Position numbers and translations under genes: made by a program. Under the pieces are notes generated by a model, which was not told where the DNA came from, made no database searches, and was given only the letters and a program-made list of their open reading frames with translations. Shown piece after piece: positions 8,808 through 19,494 of a stretch of 64,000 nucleotides of DNA; within the stretch, counting starts at the first letter, position 1, and each line of letters opens with the position of its first letter. The stretch spans positions 310,001-374,000 of the forward strand of contig NZ_JABASQ010000001.1 of the NCBI RefSeq assembly GCF_016107535.1, given 5' to 3'. This DNA is from Psychrobacter cibarius (GTDB lineage Bacteria > Pseudomonadota > Gammaproteobacteria > Pseudomonadales > Moraxellaceae).

Positions 8808-9434
8808 TTAACGTTGAATTTTTTTTATAAAATCATTCATGCCACGCGATAAATTACTACTACTGGTACTCTGTATTTCTTTGACCAAGCTCAATAATTG
8901 CGAGCTATCCGTGCATTGTTCTAAACTCAACAAGTAACCCCAAGCTTCTACTGGTGGTGCGTTTTTCTCAATATAGTTGGCCAACTCTGACTTTATCGTT
9001 TCGTAGCTCGCACTAGACAACCTAGCCTTGAAAATACTAGTGATTGATTTCTTGCCTAATGCTGCCATTTTATTGAGACCTTTATCATTAAAGGTGCGAT
9101 CAAACTCTGTCTCAATATTTCTTTCAGACGACGATGCTTGAGACTGATAAGCCGTCGATGCTTGCGGCGCAGTGAATTTTTGGGAGGCAGCATTATCAGC
9201 GCCCACTATCTCTATGCACTCAAGCCCTAACAGCAACTCAAATAGTGGTGCAACACCGCCAAAATCGGCAAACATTTTGCTACGGTCAAGCGTATCAAGA
9301 TAGCTTTGATACGTGCGTTTGCCATCGATCATAATGAGCAATGTTCTCGCTTCACGCGGCAATATGCCGAGACTCTGAGATTTAATCTCTTCTCTGCCCA
9401 AATCAGTTTTTTGAAACACATCACTATCTTTCAT
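8808..9434 (-). CDS. Unknown 208-residue soluble protein upstream of the BLUF genes
   Basis: I do not recognise a named family. There is no signal peptide or membrane helix. The N-terminal third (residues 20-80) has a compact hydrophobic pattern (ILPREARTLLIMIDG, then FGGVAPLFELLLGLECIEIVG) resembling a helix-rich winged-helix-like fold. A polar Ser/Gln linker (about 90-105) leads to a helical C-terminal half. It is on the same strand as, and 114 bp upstream of, the two BLUF genes, so it is a candidate for co-expression and possibly partnership, which is inference from position only. Confidence 0.75.
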   Translation of the reverse strand: MKDSDVFQKTDLGREEIKSQSLGILPREARTLLIMIDGKRTYQSYLDTLDRSKMFADFGGVAPLFELLLGLECIEIVGADNAASQKFTAPQASTAYQSQASSSERNIETEFDRTFNDKGLNKMAALGKKSITSIFKARLSSASYETIKSELANYIEKNAPPVEAWGYLLSLEQCTDSSQLLSLVKEIQSTSSSNLSRGMNDFIKKIQR

Positions 9435-10052
9435 TCTTTGTACTCAGCACTAGCAGTAAGGTGGGCACTTTTATAGTCAATTGATTATAAAAGCGTGACA
9501 GCTTTAACCTTTCACATTGAACCAACCCTATCGTAAGCGGTCGACCAAATGAATTTTTATTATTTCGACTATTGAACAGTCAAATTTTGACTTTTTATTG
9601 GTTAATAAAAATCACTTTAAATCAAAGCCCCACATTTAATATTGTTTGAATTATTGATTCGAGTGGATTATATCAACCCATTTAATGAACCGTTAGCACT
9701 AATTAAATCCAATAGAACAGACGGTCTATATAGGATATGAAAGGTAGTTTTCATAAATTTCAATATAAAATTTGATAAAATAATGAGAATAAAAAAATCG
9801 ATAAAATCAATGAATCAGGCTACTGTTTATCCGCTTTATCTTCTTACTAAATCGTTTGCCGACCAATAATTAATTTTCTATTCTTTCAAATAACTATCAG
9901 GTTACAACTATAAAAACCGACAAACGTTTTACTTTTTTAGCGAGATAATATAGCAATTGATAAAGTATATCTTTCTAAACGCGCTCACTCTCATACGACC
10001 TTTATGGGCACTATAGAAAATTTATTTTTTTAAGTCATTTATCCCTAGCCAT
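9435..10052. other. Long AT-rich intergenic region
   Basis: About 620 bp lie between the unknown gene and the ssb terminator. I see no gene with start, ribosome site and plausible protein. There is a short palindrome, agtcaaattttgact, at 9578-9592 followed by T-rich DNA, and otherwise AT-rich spacer that should include the promoter of the leftward gene at 9434. Confidence 0.6.
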
Positions 10053-10075
10053 AAAAAAACCCTGCAATTGCAGGG
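10053..10075 (-). terminator. Intrinsic terminator of ssb
   Basis: The 16-bp palindrome ccctgcaattgcaggg (10060-10075) is followed in the minus direction by seven T (10053-10059), about 40 bp past the ssb stop codon. Confidence 0.9.
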
Positions 10076-10117
10076 TCTTCTATAGATTATTCTTAACAGA
10101 TAACTCTAAGGTGCATC

Positions 10118-10741
10118 CTAGAACGGAATATCATCATCGACAGGACCGTCAGGCATTGCTGTTGGCTTTGACTGTGCAGGCTTTTGCGCAGGTTGATTGA
10201 ACTGATTCTGCTGAGCAGGTGCGCCTTGATTGTTAAAGCTGTTTTGACCACCTTGAGCAGCTGACTGGTTGTAACCGCCTTGCTGTGCTAGCTGATTGTT
10301 TGCTTGCTGACCAAAGTTGTTTTGATTGCTTTGACTACCTTGATTGCCATAGCCACCACCTTGACCCTGATTTTGACCGCCAAAGCTATTATCACTTTGA
10401 CCACCAGTCGCACCATCTAGCATTTGCATTTGCTCAGCACGAATCTCAGTAATATAACGGTCTTGACCATTGGGATCTTGATATTTACGAGTACGCAAAC
10501 TGCCTTCGATATAAACTTTACTGCCTTTACGCAAATACTGCGCGGCAATTTCACCCAAACGATTAAATAGAGAAATACGATGCCATTCCGTCGCTTCTCT
10601 TTTTTCGCCACTTTGCTTGTCGGTCCACTGCTCTGACGTTGCAACCGAGATATTGGTCACGCTACCGCCGTTATTAAATTGACGTGCCTCAGGGTCTGCT
10701 CCAAGGTTACCGATGATGATAACTTTATTAACTCCGCGCAT
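10118..10741 (-). CDS. ssb: Single-stranded DNA-binding protein
   Basis: SSB coats single-stranded DNA in replication, recombination and repair. The OB-fold occupies residues 1-110 ([39 protein letters not shown]). A long Gln/Gly/Asn-rich disordered linker spans about 112-195, and the C-terminal acidic tip is DDDIPF, which recruits partner proteins. At 207 residues it is longer than E. coli SSB (178) because of the linker. A strong ribosome site (AAGGACGG) precedes the ATG. uvrA lies about 3 kb away and is not its direct neighbour as it is in E. coli. Confidence 0.97.
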   Translation of the reverse strand: MRGVNKVIIIGNLGADPEARQFNNGGSVTNISVATSEQWTDKQSGEKREATEWHRISLFNRLGEIAAQYLRKGSKVYIEGSLRTRKYQDPNGQDRYITEIRAEQMQMLDGATGGQSDNSFGGQNQGQGGGYGNQGSQSNQNNFGQQANNQLAQQGGYNQSAAQGGQNSFNNQGAPAQQNQFNQPAQKPAQSKPTAMPDGPVDDDIPF

Positions 10742-11004
10742 GATACCGTCCTTTTACTTATGAATAATTTTATGAATCGCTTTAATGACTGTGCAGCTAA
10801 GCGCATTCATTAATGATTTTACTGTAATCAATTTTTATTGGAATATCTACAAGCTATCTATTAAAGACGACAATCTATGTCGTTTAGATATATATTATAA
10901 TTTTTGGGTTTAAAAACCATGATATTGCTATTTTGCCATTTTATTAAGCGAATTAATACTATTACCAGTTACTGACTCATAAACTCACTCTGTCTTTTAT
11001 AAAC

Positions 11005-11604
11005 TTATTTAGAATCATTGCTCTCGTTATTGCGATGCATACTCAAGGTGACGCTACCCAGCTCTACGCCAAATTTTTTCATCACTGAGCGATTGAGCAT
11101 GACGTCTTTATCGACCAGATACATCCAGTCATCAAAATGCACTTTGTAGGTTTTATCCTCAACGGGTAGCTCTAACAAGTAATTCCAAAGCAAGGTATTG
11201 CCAACCACTTTCCCTGTTGCCTCGCCAATGACATCGCCTGCTGTGCCTTTCCAGCTACCATCAGCTTGCTTGGTCAATCGCCATATATGCTGTGATTTTG
11301 ACCCATCTGCCCATGCGAACTTCTCATCTAAAACGATGACGTTATCGCCTTCGTGAGTGGCATCAATATCGACGTAAAAGCGTTTTTTGACCTCGCCATT
11401 GCGACCTTGAAACATGCCCCAACCATCGATTTGACCCGAGAAGAATTCATGCATATCGAGCGTCGGCGTGCTGTTCTGATAGGCTTGGATATTTTGTGTG
11501 GCGCAACCTGAGAGTAGTAACGTGGCTGATAGACCAGCACCTATTGCCAGCTTGGCCATTACTCGAGGCGCAACACCGTGCGACAACATCGTAAACTTAC
11601 TCAT
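11005..11604 (-). CDS. DUF3833 family lipoprotein
   Basis: This 199-residue lipoprotein has a signal peptide and lipobox LLLSGC. The mature part begins near residue 34 and matches the DUF3833 pattern: FFSGQIDGWGMFQGRNG, then FAWADGSKSQHIWRL and W.GTAGDVIGEATG. Its molecular function is unknown. AAGGAA lies before the ATG. It is on the same strand as the MFS gene upstream (137-bp gap). Confidence 0.85.
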   Translation of the reverse strand: MSKFTMLSHGVAPRVMAKLAIGAGLSATLLLSGCATQNIQAYQNSTPTLDMHEFFSGQIDGWGMFQGRNGEVKKRFYVDIDATHEGDNVIVLDEKFAWADGSKSQHIWRLTKQADGSWKGTAGDVIGEATGKVVGNTLLWNYLLELPVEDKTYKVHFDDWMYLVDKDVMLNRSVMKKFGVELGSVTLSMHRNNESNDSK

Positions 11605-11740
11605 ATTAATTCCTTTTAAATAGAGATAAAGATTTAGCGTTTACTTATTAATAATGGCTGTCTATCTAGTCGTTGTCTACTCAGTTTTTGCCTATTCAAC
11701 CTTATCTCTACTCGCCTAAGTACGTTGTCTATACCCTTTG

Positions 11741-13105
11741 TTAAATATCTAGTGGACTCTGTGCCAAACTCGATAGCTGCAGCCGCGAGTCATCTGTCAG
11801 TTGTGTCTTGTCTAGCTTGAGATAGGCGACTTGCTCTTTCGCCATCACGACCAGCTCATCCACGCCATCTACCGCCAGCATTTGGCGTGACCAGTCTTGG
11901 ATATTAATATCTTTAGGGATGGTCACAGTAGTACTCGATAGATAAGGCGGCTGAGCAATCGGAATGATAATGAGTAGTGCCACGCCCATAATGACGGCTA
12001 AAATACCCCACGCCAGAAAATTCGGCTGACTTAATAACAAACCACCCATCGCACCACCGACAAACGCACCAAAGAACTGGCTGGATGAGTTAAGCCCCAT
12101 AGCAGTGGCTTTATTGGCGACTGGGGCGCGCTTAGATATCCATGAGGGAATCGTTGCCTCAAGTAAGTTAAAGCCCATAAAGTACAATAACAGACCTAAT
12201 ATAATACCAATGCCAACCTGACTGCCAATAGCCAATATCGCTAAAGCAGCGGTCATTAGCGCAATCGCACCTAAGAATACTTGGCGCATTTTGCGTTTCT
12301 TTTCAGCGATGATAATAAAAGGAATGGCGACGGCAAAACCAATGAATAACAGCGGCAAATAAACCAAGCCTTGCTGACGTACCGATAAACCCATCACTTC
12401 ATTAAGCTGATGCGGCAATATCACAAATATCGCCGTCATGGTCAGATGCAGAGCAAAGATACCGATATGTAGGCGGTTTAAATCGCCGATTTTGAGGACG
12501 GTTGCTAATTGTTGACCAATCGATTTATTGTCTAAATTGTGTTTAAGCACTCGTAGCGGTGTCGGCACAAACAACAGTAATAGCATCGCCAAAATAGCAA
12601 AGCCTGATGTCAACCAAAATAAACCAGAGATACCTAGTGAGCCAACCAATAACGGACCAAAGGCAAAAGCGAGCATGATAGAAGTCGCAATGGTCAAGCC
12701 CATCGTTGCCATCGCTTTGGTACGCATCTCTTCGCGCGTTACATCAGCCAATAATGCCATCAATACCGCAGATACCGCGCCACTACCCGCCAGCGCCCGA
12801 CCAATGATAACCTCGTAAATATCAGTCGCATTGGCGGCAATGATACCGCCGAGAGCAAATAAGATCAGTCCTAAAAAGATAATCGGCTTACGCGGGAATT
12901 TATCCGCAGCCAAACTCATGGGAATCTGAAATATCGCCTGCCCTAGCCCATAAATACCGACCGCCAAACCAATCAAAAACGGCGTCGCGTGCGCATAATT
13001 GTCACCATATACAGAAAACACAGGCACAATCATAAACAGACCAATCATCCGCAAAGCAAATATACCACCGACCCCGAGGATTGCCCGTTTCTCTACGCTA
13101 TTCAT
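11741..13105 (-). CDS. MFS transporter, YajR-like with C-terminal YAM-type domain
   Basis: This is a 12-helix major facilitator predicted to export small molecules by proton antiport. MFS motif A is near residue 70 (DKFPRKPII). After the last helix (about residue 385) comes a short soluble domain with DINIQDWSRQMLAVDGVDELVVMAKEQ-type sequence, the ferredoxin-like YAM domain found in YajR. The 454-residue length equals that of E. coli YajR. The substrate is unknown. It is transcribed away from uvrA. Confidence 0.88.
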   Translation of the reverse strand: MNSVEKRAILGVGGIFALRMIGLFMIVPVFSVYGDNYAHATPFLIGLAVGIYGLGQAIFQIPMSLAADKFPRKPIIFLGLILFALGGIIAANATDIYEVIIGRALAGSGAVSAVLMALLADVTREEMRTKAMATMGLTIATSIMLAFAFGPLLVGSLGISGLFWLTSGFAILAMLLLLFVPTPLRVLKHNLDNKSIGQQLATVLKIGDLNRLHIGIFALHLTMTAIFVILPHQLNEVMGLSVRQQGLVYLPLLFIGFAVAIPFIIIAEKKRKMRQVFLGAIALMTAALAILAIGSQVGIGIILGLLLYFMGFNLLEATIPSWISKRAPVANKATAMGLNSSSQFFGAFVGGAMGGLLLSQPNFLAWGILAVIMGVALLIIIPIAQPPYLSSTTVTIPKDINIQDWSRQMLAVDGVDELVVMAKEQVAYLKLDKTQLTDDSRLQLSSLAQSPLDI

Positions 13106-13813
13106 ACTTGCCTCACTGGTTCGTCATTGCTGATTTATCACTACTGCGCTGCTTATACTATTGTGATGCTATCAAGACTTTAGCTACAAATTAAGCCCAC
13201 TAGTATAAGACATTAGCCGTTTGCTTGCCGAGACTTTTGTCTTATTGGTGCAGCCTCCTATACCGTCTCAACCCAAGCCATTCATATTACGCGATTATTT
13301 TGTTACCAACTGCATCGGATGCGCAATCACACCTTGAATAATGCGGTCGCCATGACAATAAAGTAAGGCGTCATAAACATTATTACTCGTCAGCTAGAGC
13401 GATCGCTTAGATGACAAACTCCTCTATAAAATGACATTTTGGTCAAAACCATGACAAAAGATGACTACTACTTAACATTGATTTGATTTAGATTTGCTTA
13501 GTCATACGAAAACCAATCACCTCAAAGGCTGTAGAATAAGAAAACAGCAAAATGAACGCCAAGCAGCATACTGCTCAGCAATTATAAAAATTAAAACAGT
13601 AAATTAGGCATCTATAGCTCTCACTTCATCAACGTATGAACACTTTATAAAAATATTATTTATAACAAAATCTTTGATAATAAAACTATTTATAACCACA
13701 TTATAAACTTACGAAATATTCACGTTTTTAACCAACCATTCTATTGATCTGTATTTAGCTTTTAATTTGAGATATTTTCAATCCCCTTTTAGCAAATAGG
13801 AAACCTAACACCG
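13106..13813. other. Divergent intergenic region between the MFS gene and uvrA
   Basis: These 708 bp hold no convincing gene. The half next to uvrA is strongly AT-rich with repeated (t)tataac words (13650-13710), and should contain both divergent promoters. No canonical SOS box is evident before uvrA. Confidence 0.6.
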
Positions 13814-16720
13814 ATGGCACACGAGTATATTAAGGTTCGCGGCGCACGCACTCATAATCTAAAAAATATCGATTTAGACATTCCACGCGACAAGTTCGTA
13901 GTAATTACAGGTTTATCAGGCTCTGGTAAATCATCATTGGCATTCGATACTTTGTATGCTGAAGGGCAACGCCGTTATGTCGAGAGCTTATCGGCGTATG
14001 CGCGTCAATTCCTCTCACAGATGGAGAAGCCAGACGTCGATAGTATCGAGGGCTTATCCCCTGCGATTGCTATCGAGCAAAAATCCACCAACCATAACCC
14101 GCGCTCAACGGTCGGGACGATTACCGAAATTTATGACTATCTGCGCCTACTTTATGCGCGTATCGGTACGCCCTTTTGCCCTGAGCATGGCGAGCCAATG
14201 GTCGCGCAGTCAGTCACTGAAATGGTCGATCAAGTCATGGCGTTGCCAGATGACACCAAAATCATGATCTTAGCTCCAGTGATTCGTGAACGTAAAGGTG
14301 AGCATACGGTGTTGCTTGAGCAATTAATTGGTCAAGGCTTTGTACGTGTGCGCGTCGATGGTGATGTCTACGATACCGATGAGCTACCGACACTCGATAA
14401 AAAGAAAAAACATACCATCGAAGTGGTGGTTGACCGCTTTAAAGTCCGTGATGACTTAGGCAATCGCGTCGCTGAAAGCTTAGAAACCGCTCTGCGTTTG
14501 GGTCAAGGGCTGGTGACGCTACACTTTATGGATGGCAATCCAAAAGAAGGCGGCGATGACAATCAAGTCATGTCAGCTAAGCACTCTTGCCCTGTCTGTG
14601 ACCGTGCCGTGCCTGAGCTTGAGCCACGTATGTTCAGTTTTAACAATCCGTATGGTGCTTGCCCAAGCTGTGATGGTCTCGGTAAACGTCAGTATTTCTC
14701 TGCTGAGAAACTGATTACCCATCATGAAAAATCGCTTAATCAAGGGGCGATTAATGGTTGGGATAAGCGTCATGCGTACTATTTCGGCTTGCTTAGCACG
14801 GTCTGCAATCATTTCAAAATTGATATGGATGCCCCATGGCAAGATCTTGCTAAAGAGCAGCAAGACCTCATCATGCAGGGCTCTGGTAAAGAAAAGCTCA
14901 CCTTTAACTTTACTGATGAGCGTGGTCGTAAAACTAATAAGACTGTACCGTTTGAAGGCGTACTGCCTTATTTAGAGCGCCGTTATGCCAAAACCCAAAG
15001 CAATCTTGTGCGTGATGAGCTGGCTAAATATTTGGCGGATACCACTTGTAACGTTTGCGATGGTGCGCGTCTTAATGAGATTTCACGTAACGTGCGTGTT
15101 GATGATCAAACCATTGCTCAAATCGTGAAGCTGTCTATCGGTGATGCAGCTGAATATTATAAGACTATTAAAATTAGCGGTCATAAAGGTGAAGTCGCGG
15201 AGAAAATCTTTAAAGAGATTAATGAGCGTCTGAACTTCCTCGTCAGTGTCGGACTTGATTATCTATCACTCGCCCGCTCTGCTGAAACATTATCAGGCGG
15301 TGAGGCGCAGCGTATTCGCTTGGCTAGCCAAATTGGCGCAGGACTGATGGGCGTGATGTATGTGCTTGATGAGCCATCGATTGGTCTACATCAGCGCGAC
15401 AATGATCGTCTGCTAAAAACTCTAACGCGCTTACGTGATTTGGGTAATACCGTACTGGTCGTTGAGCATGATGAAGATGCCATTCGCCAAGCAGATCACG
15501 TCATCGATATCGGTATTGGTGCAGGTGTACATGGCGGTCATATTATCGCTCAAGGTACCGTCGATGACATTATGGCAAACAAAGAATCGCTGACTGGACA
15601 ATATATGTCTGGTAAGAAGAGAATCGAGATTCCAAGCATTCGTCATAAAGCCAAGACGATGGATGTTGAAATCACAGGTAAGGCCAAAGCTCAAAAATTT
15701 CCGATGACGATTGAGCTCAAAGGTGCCTCAGGCAATAACTTGCATGATGTAGATTTGACCATTCCCATTGGTATTATGACTTGTGTGACTGGTGTCTCAG
15801 GTTCGGGCAAATCAACTTTGATCAACCGTACCCTTATGCCATTGGCAGCGACTCAGTTAAACAATGCCTCAACACTCATCGCGGATAAGCATGACAGCAT
15901 TAGTGGTCTTGAGCATTTGGATAAAATGGTCGATATCGATCAAAGCCCGATTGGTCGTACGCCGCGCTCAAACCCAGCGACTTATACCGGTGTGTTTACG
16001 CCGGTACGTGAGATGTTTGCGCAAACGCAAGAAGCGCGTGCTCGCGGTTATAAACCGGGTCGCTTTAGCTTCAACGTAAAAGGCGGACGCTGCGAGATGT
16101 GCCAAGGTGATGGTCTAATCAAAGTTGAGATGCATTTCTTGCCTGATATGTATGTGCCGTGTGATACCTGTGAGGGCAAGCGCTACAACCGCGAGACCCT
16201 AGAGATTCATTATAAAGGTAAAAATATTGCCGATGTCCTAGATATGACTGTAGAAGATGCCACTGAATTCTTCTCAGCGATTCCAGCGATTTATCGTCGT
16301 CTGCAAGCACTGATGGATGTTGGACTTAGCTATATCCGTCTTGGTCAGTCTGCACCGACGCTATCAGGTGGTGAGGCACAACGGGTGAAGTTGGCGCGTG
16401 AGCTTGCCAAGCGCGATACGGGACAGACGCTCTATATCTTGGATGAGCCAACCACTGGTTTGCATTTCCATGATATCGATAAGCTGCTGCATATCTTGCA
16501 TGCCCTACGTGATAAAGGTAACACTATCGTCGTCATCGAGCATAACTTGGATGTCATCAAAACGGCGGATTGGGTGATTGATCTAGGTCCTGAAGGTGGT
16601 AAAGGTGGCGGCATGATTATCGCTGAAGGTACGCCTGAAGAAGTGGCGGAAGTCAAAGAATCATACACGGGTATATTCTTAAAGCCGATGCTAGAGCAAG
16701 GCATGAAAGAAGTCAGCTAA
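13814..16720 (+). CDS. uvrA: Excinuclease ABC subunit A
   Basis: UvrA recognises DNA damage and loads UvrB in nucleotide excision repair. In 968 residues it has two ABC ATPase modules. The first has Walker [10 protein letters not shown] (about 33-41) and signature [14 protein letters not shown]. The second has GVSGSGKST and [15 protein letters not shown], with LDEPTTGLH. Two zinc modules are present: CPVC with CPSC, and CEMC with CDTC. It is 28 residues longer than the E. coli protein, mostly in the middle. It is a single-gene unit with its own terminator. Confidence 0.98.
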   Translation: MAHEYIKVRGARTHNLKNIDLDIPRDKFVVITGLSGSGKSSLAFDTLYAEGQRRYVESLSAYARQFLSQMEKPDVDSIEGLSPAIAIEQKSTNHNPRSTVGTITEIYDYLRLLYARIGTPFCPEHGEPMVAQSVTEMVDQVMALPDDTKIMILAPVIRERKGEHTVLLEQLIGQGFVRVRVDGDVYDTDELPTLDKKKKHTIEVVVDRFKVRDDLGNRVAESLETALRLGQGLVTLHFMDGNPKEGGDDNQVMSAKHSCPVCDRAVPELEPRMFSFNNPYGACPSCDGLGKRQYFSAEKLITHHEKSLNQGAINGWDKRHAYYFGLLSTVCNHFKIDMDAPWQDLAKEQQDLIMQGSGKEKLTFNFTDERGRKTNKTVPFEGVLPYLERRYAKTQSNLVRDELAKYLADTTCNVCDGARLNEISRNVRVDDQTIAQIVKLSIGDAAEYYKTIKISGHKGEVAEKIFKEINERLNFLVSVGLDYLSLARSAETLSGGEAQRIRLASQIGAGLMGVMYVLDEPSIGLHQRDNDRLLKTLTRLRDLGNTVLVVEHDEDAIRQADHVIDIGIGAGVHGGHIIAQGTVDDIMANKESLTGQYMSGKKRIEIPSIRHKAKTMDVEITGKAKAQKFPMTIELKGASGNNLHDVDLTIPIGIMTCVTGVSGSGKSTLINRTLMPLAATQLNNASTLIADKHDSISGLEHLDKMVDIDQSPIGRTPRSNPATYTGVFTPVREMFAQTQEARARGYKPGRFSFNVKGGRCEMCQGDGLIKVEMHFLPDMYVPCDTCEGKRYNRETLEIHYKGKNIADVLDMTVEDATEFFSAIPAIYRRLQALMDVGLSYIRLGQSAPTLSGGEAQRVKLARELAKRDTGQTLYILDEPTTGLHFHDIDKLLHILHALRDKGNTIVVIEHNLDVIKTADWVIDLGPEGGKGGGMIIAEGTPEEVAEVKESYTGIFLKPMLEQGMKEVS

Positions 16721-16742
16721 TACAAGTTAGTGAATAATTGAT

Positions 16743-16774
16743 AAAAGGCCACTCTTTATAGGGCGGTCTTTTTA
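16743..16774 (+). terminator. uvrA terminator
   Basis: An imperfect hairpin (ggccactc with gggcggtc, G-T pairs allowed) is followed by TTTTTATT, 22 bp after the uvrA stop. Confidence 0.75.
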
Positions 16775-16805
16775 TTGGGTGAAATAAGGCTTTGTCTAGC
16801 CTGCA

Positions 16806-16845
16806 CGCTATATGTTTTGATTAATATATATCAAGACATATAGCG
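16806..16845. repeat. 16-bp inverted repeat in the uvrA downstream spacer
   Basis: cgctatatgttttgat (16806-16821) pairs with 16830-16845 with one G-T, leaving an 8-nt loop. There is no T tract on either side, so it is not an ordinary terminator. It lies in the 318-bp spacer 16721-17038, which holds nothing else beyond the uvrA terminator and the promoter of the next small gene. Confidence 0.7.
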
Positions 16846-17038
16846 CGTTGCGTTACCTTTCTTAATCTTTATTAAAGATACTTAAACGTTGATTATATTA
16901 ATATTTAAAGGGTTAGATATGATGCGTAGACGCATACGATATAGAAATATCTGGTTAAAAACTGTGTAGCAAGCAATAGCACGTACACATTGACACAGCT
17001 AACCCCTATCCTATCCCTAAAACTCTCAAGGACTTTTT

Positions 17039-17305
17039 ATGAAAAAATTACTGTTCATTGTCTTAGCATCTACTGTTGGCATTAGTGCCTGTGCGTCAAA
17101 CGGCACATCAAATGGCTCAAGCGATCGCAACCATCAAAGACCTGCGATGTCAGCAGACATGAAACAAGCCATGAATGATTGTGCTCAACGAGTTGGCGTA
17201 AAAATGAATAAAGACAGTCGTCCAAGTAAAAGCGATATGAAGAAAATAGATTCATGCATGAGTGCAAAAGGGTTTGAGAAGCCTGCAGGCCAAGGTCGTC
17301 ACTAA
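17039..17305 (+). CDS. Small lipoprotein, unknown
   Basis: This 88-residue protein has a signal peptide and lipobox ISAC (Cys18). The mature chain is short, basic and polar, with two cysteines (MNDCAQRVG and DSCMSAKGF) that could form a disulfide in the periplasm. No named family is recognised. It is a single-gene unit with its own terminator downstream. Confidence 0.7.
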   Translation: MKKLLFIVLASTVGISACASNGTSNGSSDRNHQRPAMSADMKQAMNDCAQRVGVKMNKDSRPSKSDMKKIDSCMSAKGFEKPAGQGRH

Positions 17306-17334
17306 TAACTGGTATTTGTTAGATGATCATTGAT

Positions 17335-17368
17335 AAAAGGCTACTCTTTAGGGAGTGGTCTTTTTTTT
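17335..17368 (+). terminator. Terminator of the small lipoprotein gene
   Basis: The hairpin aaggctactc-ttta-gggagtggtctt, with G-T pairs, is followed by eight T. The stem and loop resemble the uvrA terminator 600 bp upstream. Confidence 0.85.
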
Positions 17369-17621
17369 GTTGGGTGGGATTTAGATTTAGGGTACACTCT
17401 ATGCAACGACAACCAGATAGAATTCTTATTTTAGATACCAGCCTAATTATTTTCCGATAAATCAAAACTAGCTAGTTGTATTTTAGCAAATGCACAAACT
17501 TAACATTTATTGCTGAAATATTGCTAAAAAGTTACAATCCTTTCCTTATAAATCCATAAAAAAAATAAACTATAATCGAGAATTTCCGATTCTCGCATAG
17601 GCCTCATATAGGACAAAATTT
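17369..17621. other. Spacer before the zinc-ribbon cluster
   Basis: This is the rest of a 316-bp gap. It is AT-rich with no gene. A small inverted repeat, gagaatttccgattctc, lies at 17579-17595, about 30 bp before the lipoprotein start, in a likely promoter/leader position. Confidence 0.5.
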
Positions 17622-17942
17622 ATGAAATGGAAGTTATCACTGTTACTTGTTCCAGTTTTTCTAGTTGCCTGTTCATCTTCTAACGAGACAGCTGTTTATG
17701 ATGATAGTTCAGCACCTACAAGTGAAGTCTCAGACCCTAAACCTTACTCAGTAGAAAAACAAAACTATGTACAGTCTTGTATAGAGACATCTGATGAGAG
17801 CTTTTGTAGTTGTCAGTTTGATGTAATGGATCCAGTACTTTCTAGCTCAGTAGGTAGTAATTGGAGCACGAAAGCTATGGAAGAAGATGATTTTGGAACT
17901 TATGTGTCAGCTGTTGAAACAGCAGTCAGTCAATGTAGTTAA
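17622..17942 (+). CDS. Small cysteine-containing lipoprotein, first gene of the zinc-ribbon cluster
   Basis: This 106-residue protein has a signal peptide and lipobox (LVACSSS, Cys17). The mature part has a short Ser-rich linker, then CIETSDESFCSC and a final Cys near the C-terminus. These could form two disulfides or bind metal in the periplasm. It is 33 bp upstream of the first zinc-ribbon gene on the same strand. No family is recognised. Confidence 0.65.
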   Translation: MKWKLSLLLVPVFLVACSSSNETAVYDDSSAPTSEVSDPKPYSVEKQNYVQSCIETSDESFCSCQFDVMDPVLSSSVGSNWSTKAMEEDDFGTYVSAVETAVSQCS

Positions 17943-17975
17943 ACTATTAAAAATGTGATTGAAAGAAGAAAAATC

Positions 17976-18992
17976 ATGGCTCTAATTAACTGTCCTGAAT
18001 GTTCTAAAAGTATTAGTGATCAAAGTACTTCTTGCCCTAGTTGCGGTTTCCCTACTCCTTCAAAACAGATAGATAACAATAATTCGCTAGCAAGCACTCG
18101 TCAAAGACAAAAGAATAGTGGCTGTTCTGGCGCAACTATCTTCCTAATCATTATTATAATTCTTATCGGCTTTTGGCTTGTAAGTGCTTATGATGGCTAT
18201 ACAGAAAAAGCAAGACAATATGATGAAGAGCAGTCAGAACCTGATAAAGAATCACCACAAGTCCAAGAATCAGTATTTAATTCTCCATTAACACAGATAC
18301 CAATGTTACTTTCTGGTTCAGGTGAAAATGGGCGCTATTTCCTCATCTCTCACTTTGCATCTTATGGCATTGAAAATGTTAAGTATGCACGTAGAGGGAA
18401 CGAGAGTGATGCTTATGGAGAAATGCAAATTGACTGCGCAAACGATAAGATAAGAAAAACCTCATCAGATAATCTTGAGGCCTTAATATCAGCAGACCTA
18501 GGGGATTGGTATACGCCAACACCAGATTGGACAGATCAAGATATTGTTAACTTCATATGTCAAACCAAAAGAGTAGTGTCAAAAAACATAGAACATCATG
18601 AAGTAGTTGAGAAAGTAGTAACGCTAGAAGCTCCAAAGAACGAAGTAGTTGAAAAGGTAACATTGGAGCAATTCAAGCCAGAGCCGGTCATGTCAGTAGA
18701 AGCAAGATCGAGGGAAGTTTTATTATCAAATGCCCCTTCGGGTAGTGAGAAAGAATATGAAGTACGCGAAACACCAATAAAAACAAAAGAATCTTACAAC
18801 GAAAAAGTAGTTAATAAAGCAGCGGACTATAAAAAAGAGAGTGATATAGAACGCAGAAAAAGTGATGATCGAGCAATATGTGAACAAGCTATAAAAGTAA
18901 ACAGTGCTTACCTAGGGAAGGACGAACCGGAATATAGTCAGTGGAAGGCAATTGAGCGTGCCAATTGTATGCAAGATAAACTATATGAGTAA
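17976..18992 (+). CDS. Membrane protein with N-terminal zinc ribbon and long soluble domain
   Basis: The 338 residues start MALINCPECSK. The upstream in-frame GTG (17955) is rejected because GAAAGAAGAA sits just before this ATG. A zinc ribbon CPEC-x10-CPSC (residues 6-21) is followed by one transmembrane helix (about 48-68, ATIFLIIIIILIGFWLV). A region with a globular look (about 90-200) follows, then a charged Glu/Lys/Val-rich stretch (about 205-305). The end contains two Cys. The layout puts the ribbon in the cytosol and the large part in the periplasm. Function is unknown. Confidence 0.7.
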   Translation: MALINCPECSKSISDQSTSCPSCGFPTPSKQIDNNNSLASTRQRQKNSGCSGATIFLIIIIILIGFWLVSAYDGYTEKARQYDEEQSEPDKESPQVQESVFNSPLTQIPMLLSGSGENGRYFLISHFASYGIENVKYARRGNESDAYGEMQIDCANDKIRKTSSDNLEALISADLGDWYTPTPDWTDQDIVNFICQTKRVVSKNIEHHEVVEKVVTLEAPKNEVVEKVTLEQFKPEPVMSVEARSREVLLSNAPSGSEKEYEVRETPIKTKESYNEKVVNKAADYKKESDIERRKSDDRAICEQAIKVNSAYLGKDEPEYSQWKAIERANCMQDKLYE

Positions 18993-19125
18993 AATTAGTG
19001 GATACAAATCGGTGTTATTTGTAAGTGATGTATCAAAATAAGTCCAGAAGCGAATTAGACAGAACGAATATAGTCAATTTTGGCTGTGGGAATAAGCCAT
19101 CTATTAGCTAAATACAGGAATAAAT

Positions 19126-19494
19126 ATGGCAATTATTAATTGTCCTGAATGCACACATAAAATTAGCGACCAAAGCGTATCTTGTACTAATTGTGGACTC
19201 CCAACTTCTAAAATGAATTTTTTAATTAAATGTCCTGAATGCTCTGAGTCGATTATTAATCAAAGCGCCTCTTGTAATCATTGCGGCTTTCCTATTGCTA
19301 AACCTGCACCGTTCAAAAATATTCAACATTCATCTGAGGAACTTAAAGAGCTTAAACTTCTTAAAGAGCTCGAAGAAGTTGGGGAACCTGACGATTACGG
19401 ATTTTTCAATCATGCAAATATTTTTATCATTAGCTGCATCATCATTTACTTTCTAGCTAAAGAAGAGATTCACTATATTTTACAAAGTTTTTAG
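19126..19494 (+). CDS. Double zinc-ribbon protein with C-terminal membrane helix
   Basis: The 122 residues carry two zinc ribbons (CPECTHKISDQSVSCTNC and CPECSESIINQSASCNHC, about residues 5-56), a charged linker and one hydrophobic helix near the C-terminus (IFIISCIIIYFLA). It is preceded by CAGGAAT eight bases before the ATG. The first 65 codons are nearly the same as those of the next gene. No function can be assigned. Zinc ribbons of this kind are often regulatory or scaffold modules. Confidence 0.7.
   Translation: MAIINCPECTHKISDQSVSCTNCGLPTSKMNFLIKCPECSESIINQSASCNHCGFPIAKPAPFKNIQHSSEELKELKLLKELEEVGEPDDYGFFNHANIFIISCIIIYFLAKEEIHYILQSF

Noticed and set aside
10417..10644. Minus-strand frame inside ssb
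   Set aside because: It is another frame of the ssb OB-fold coding sequence.
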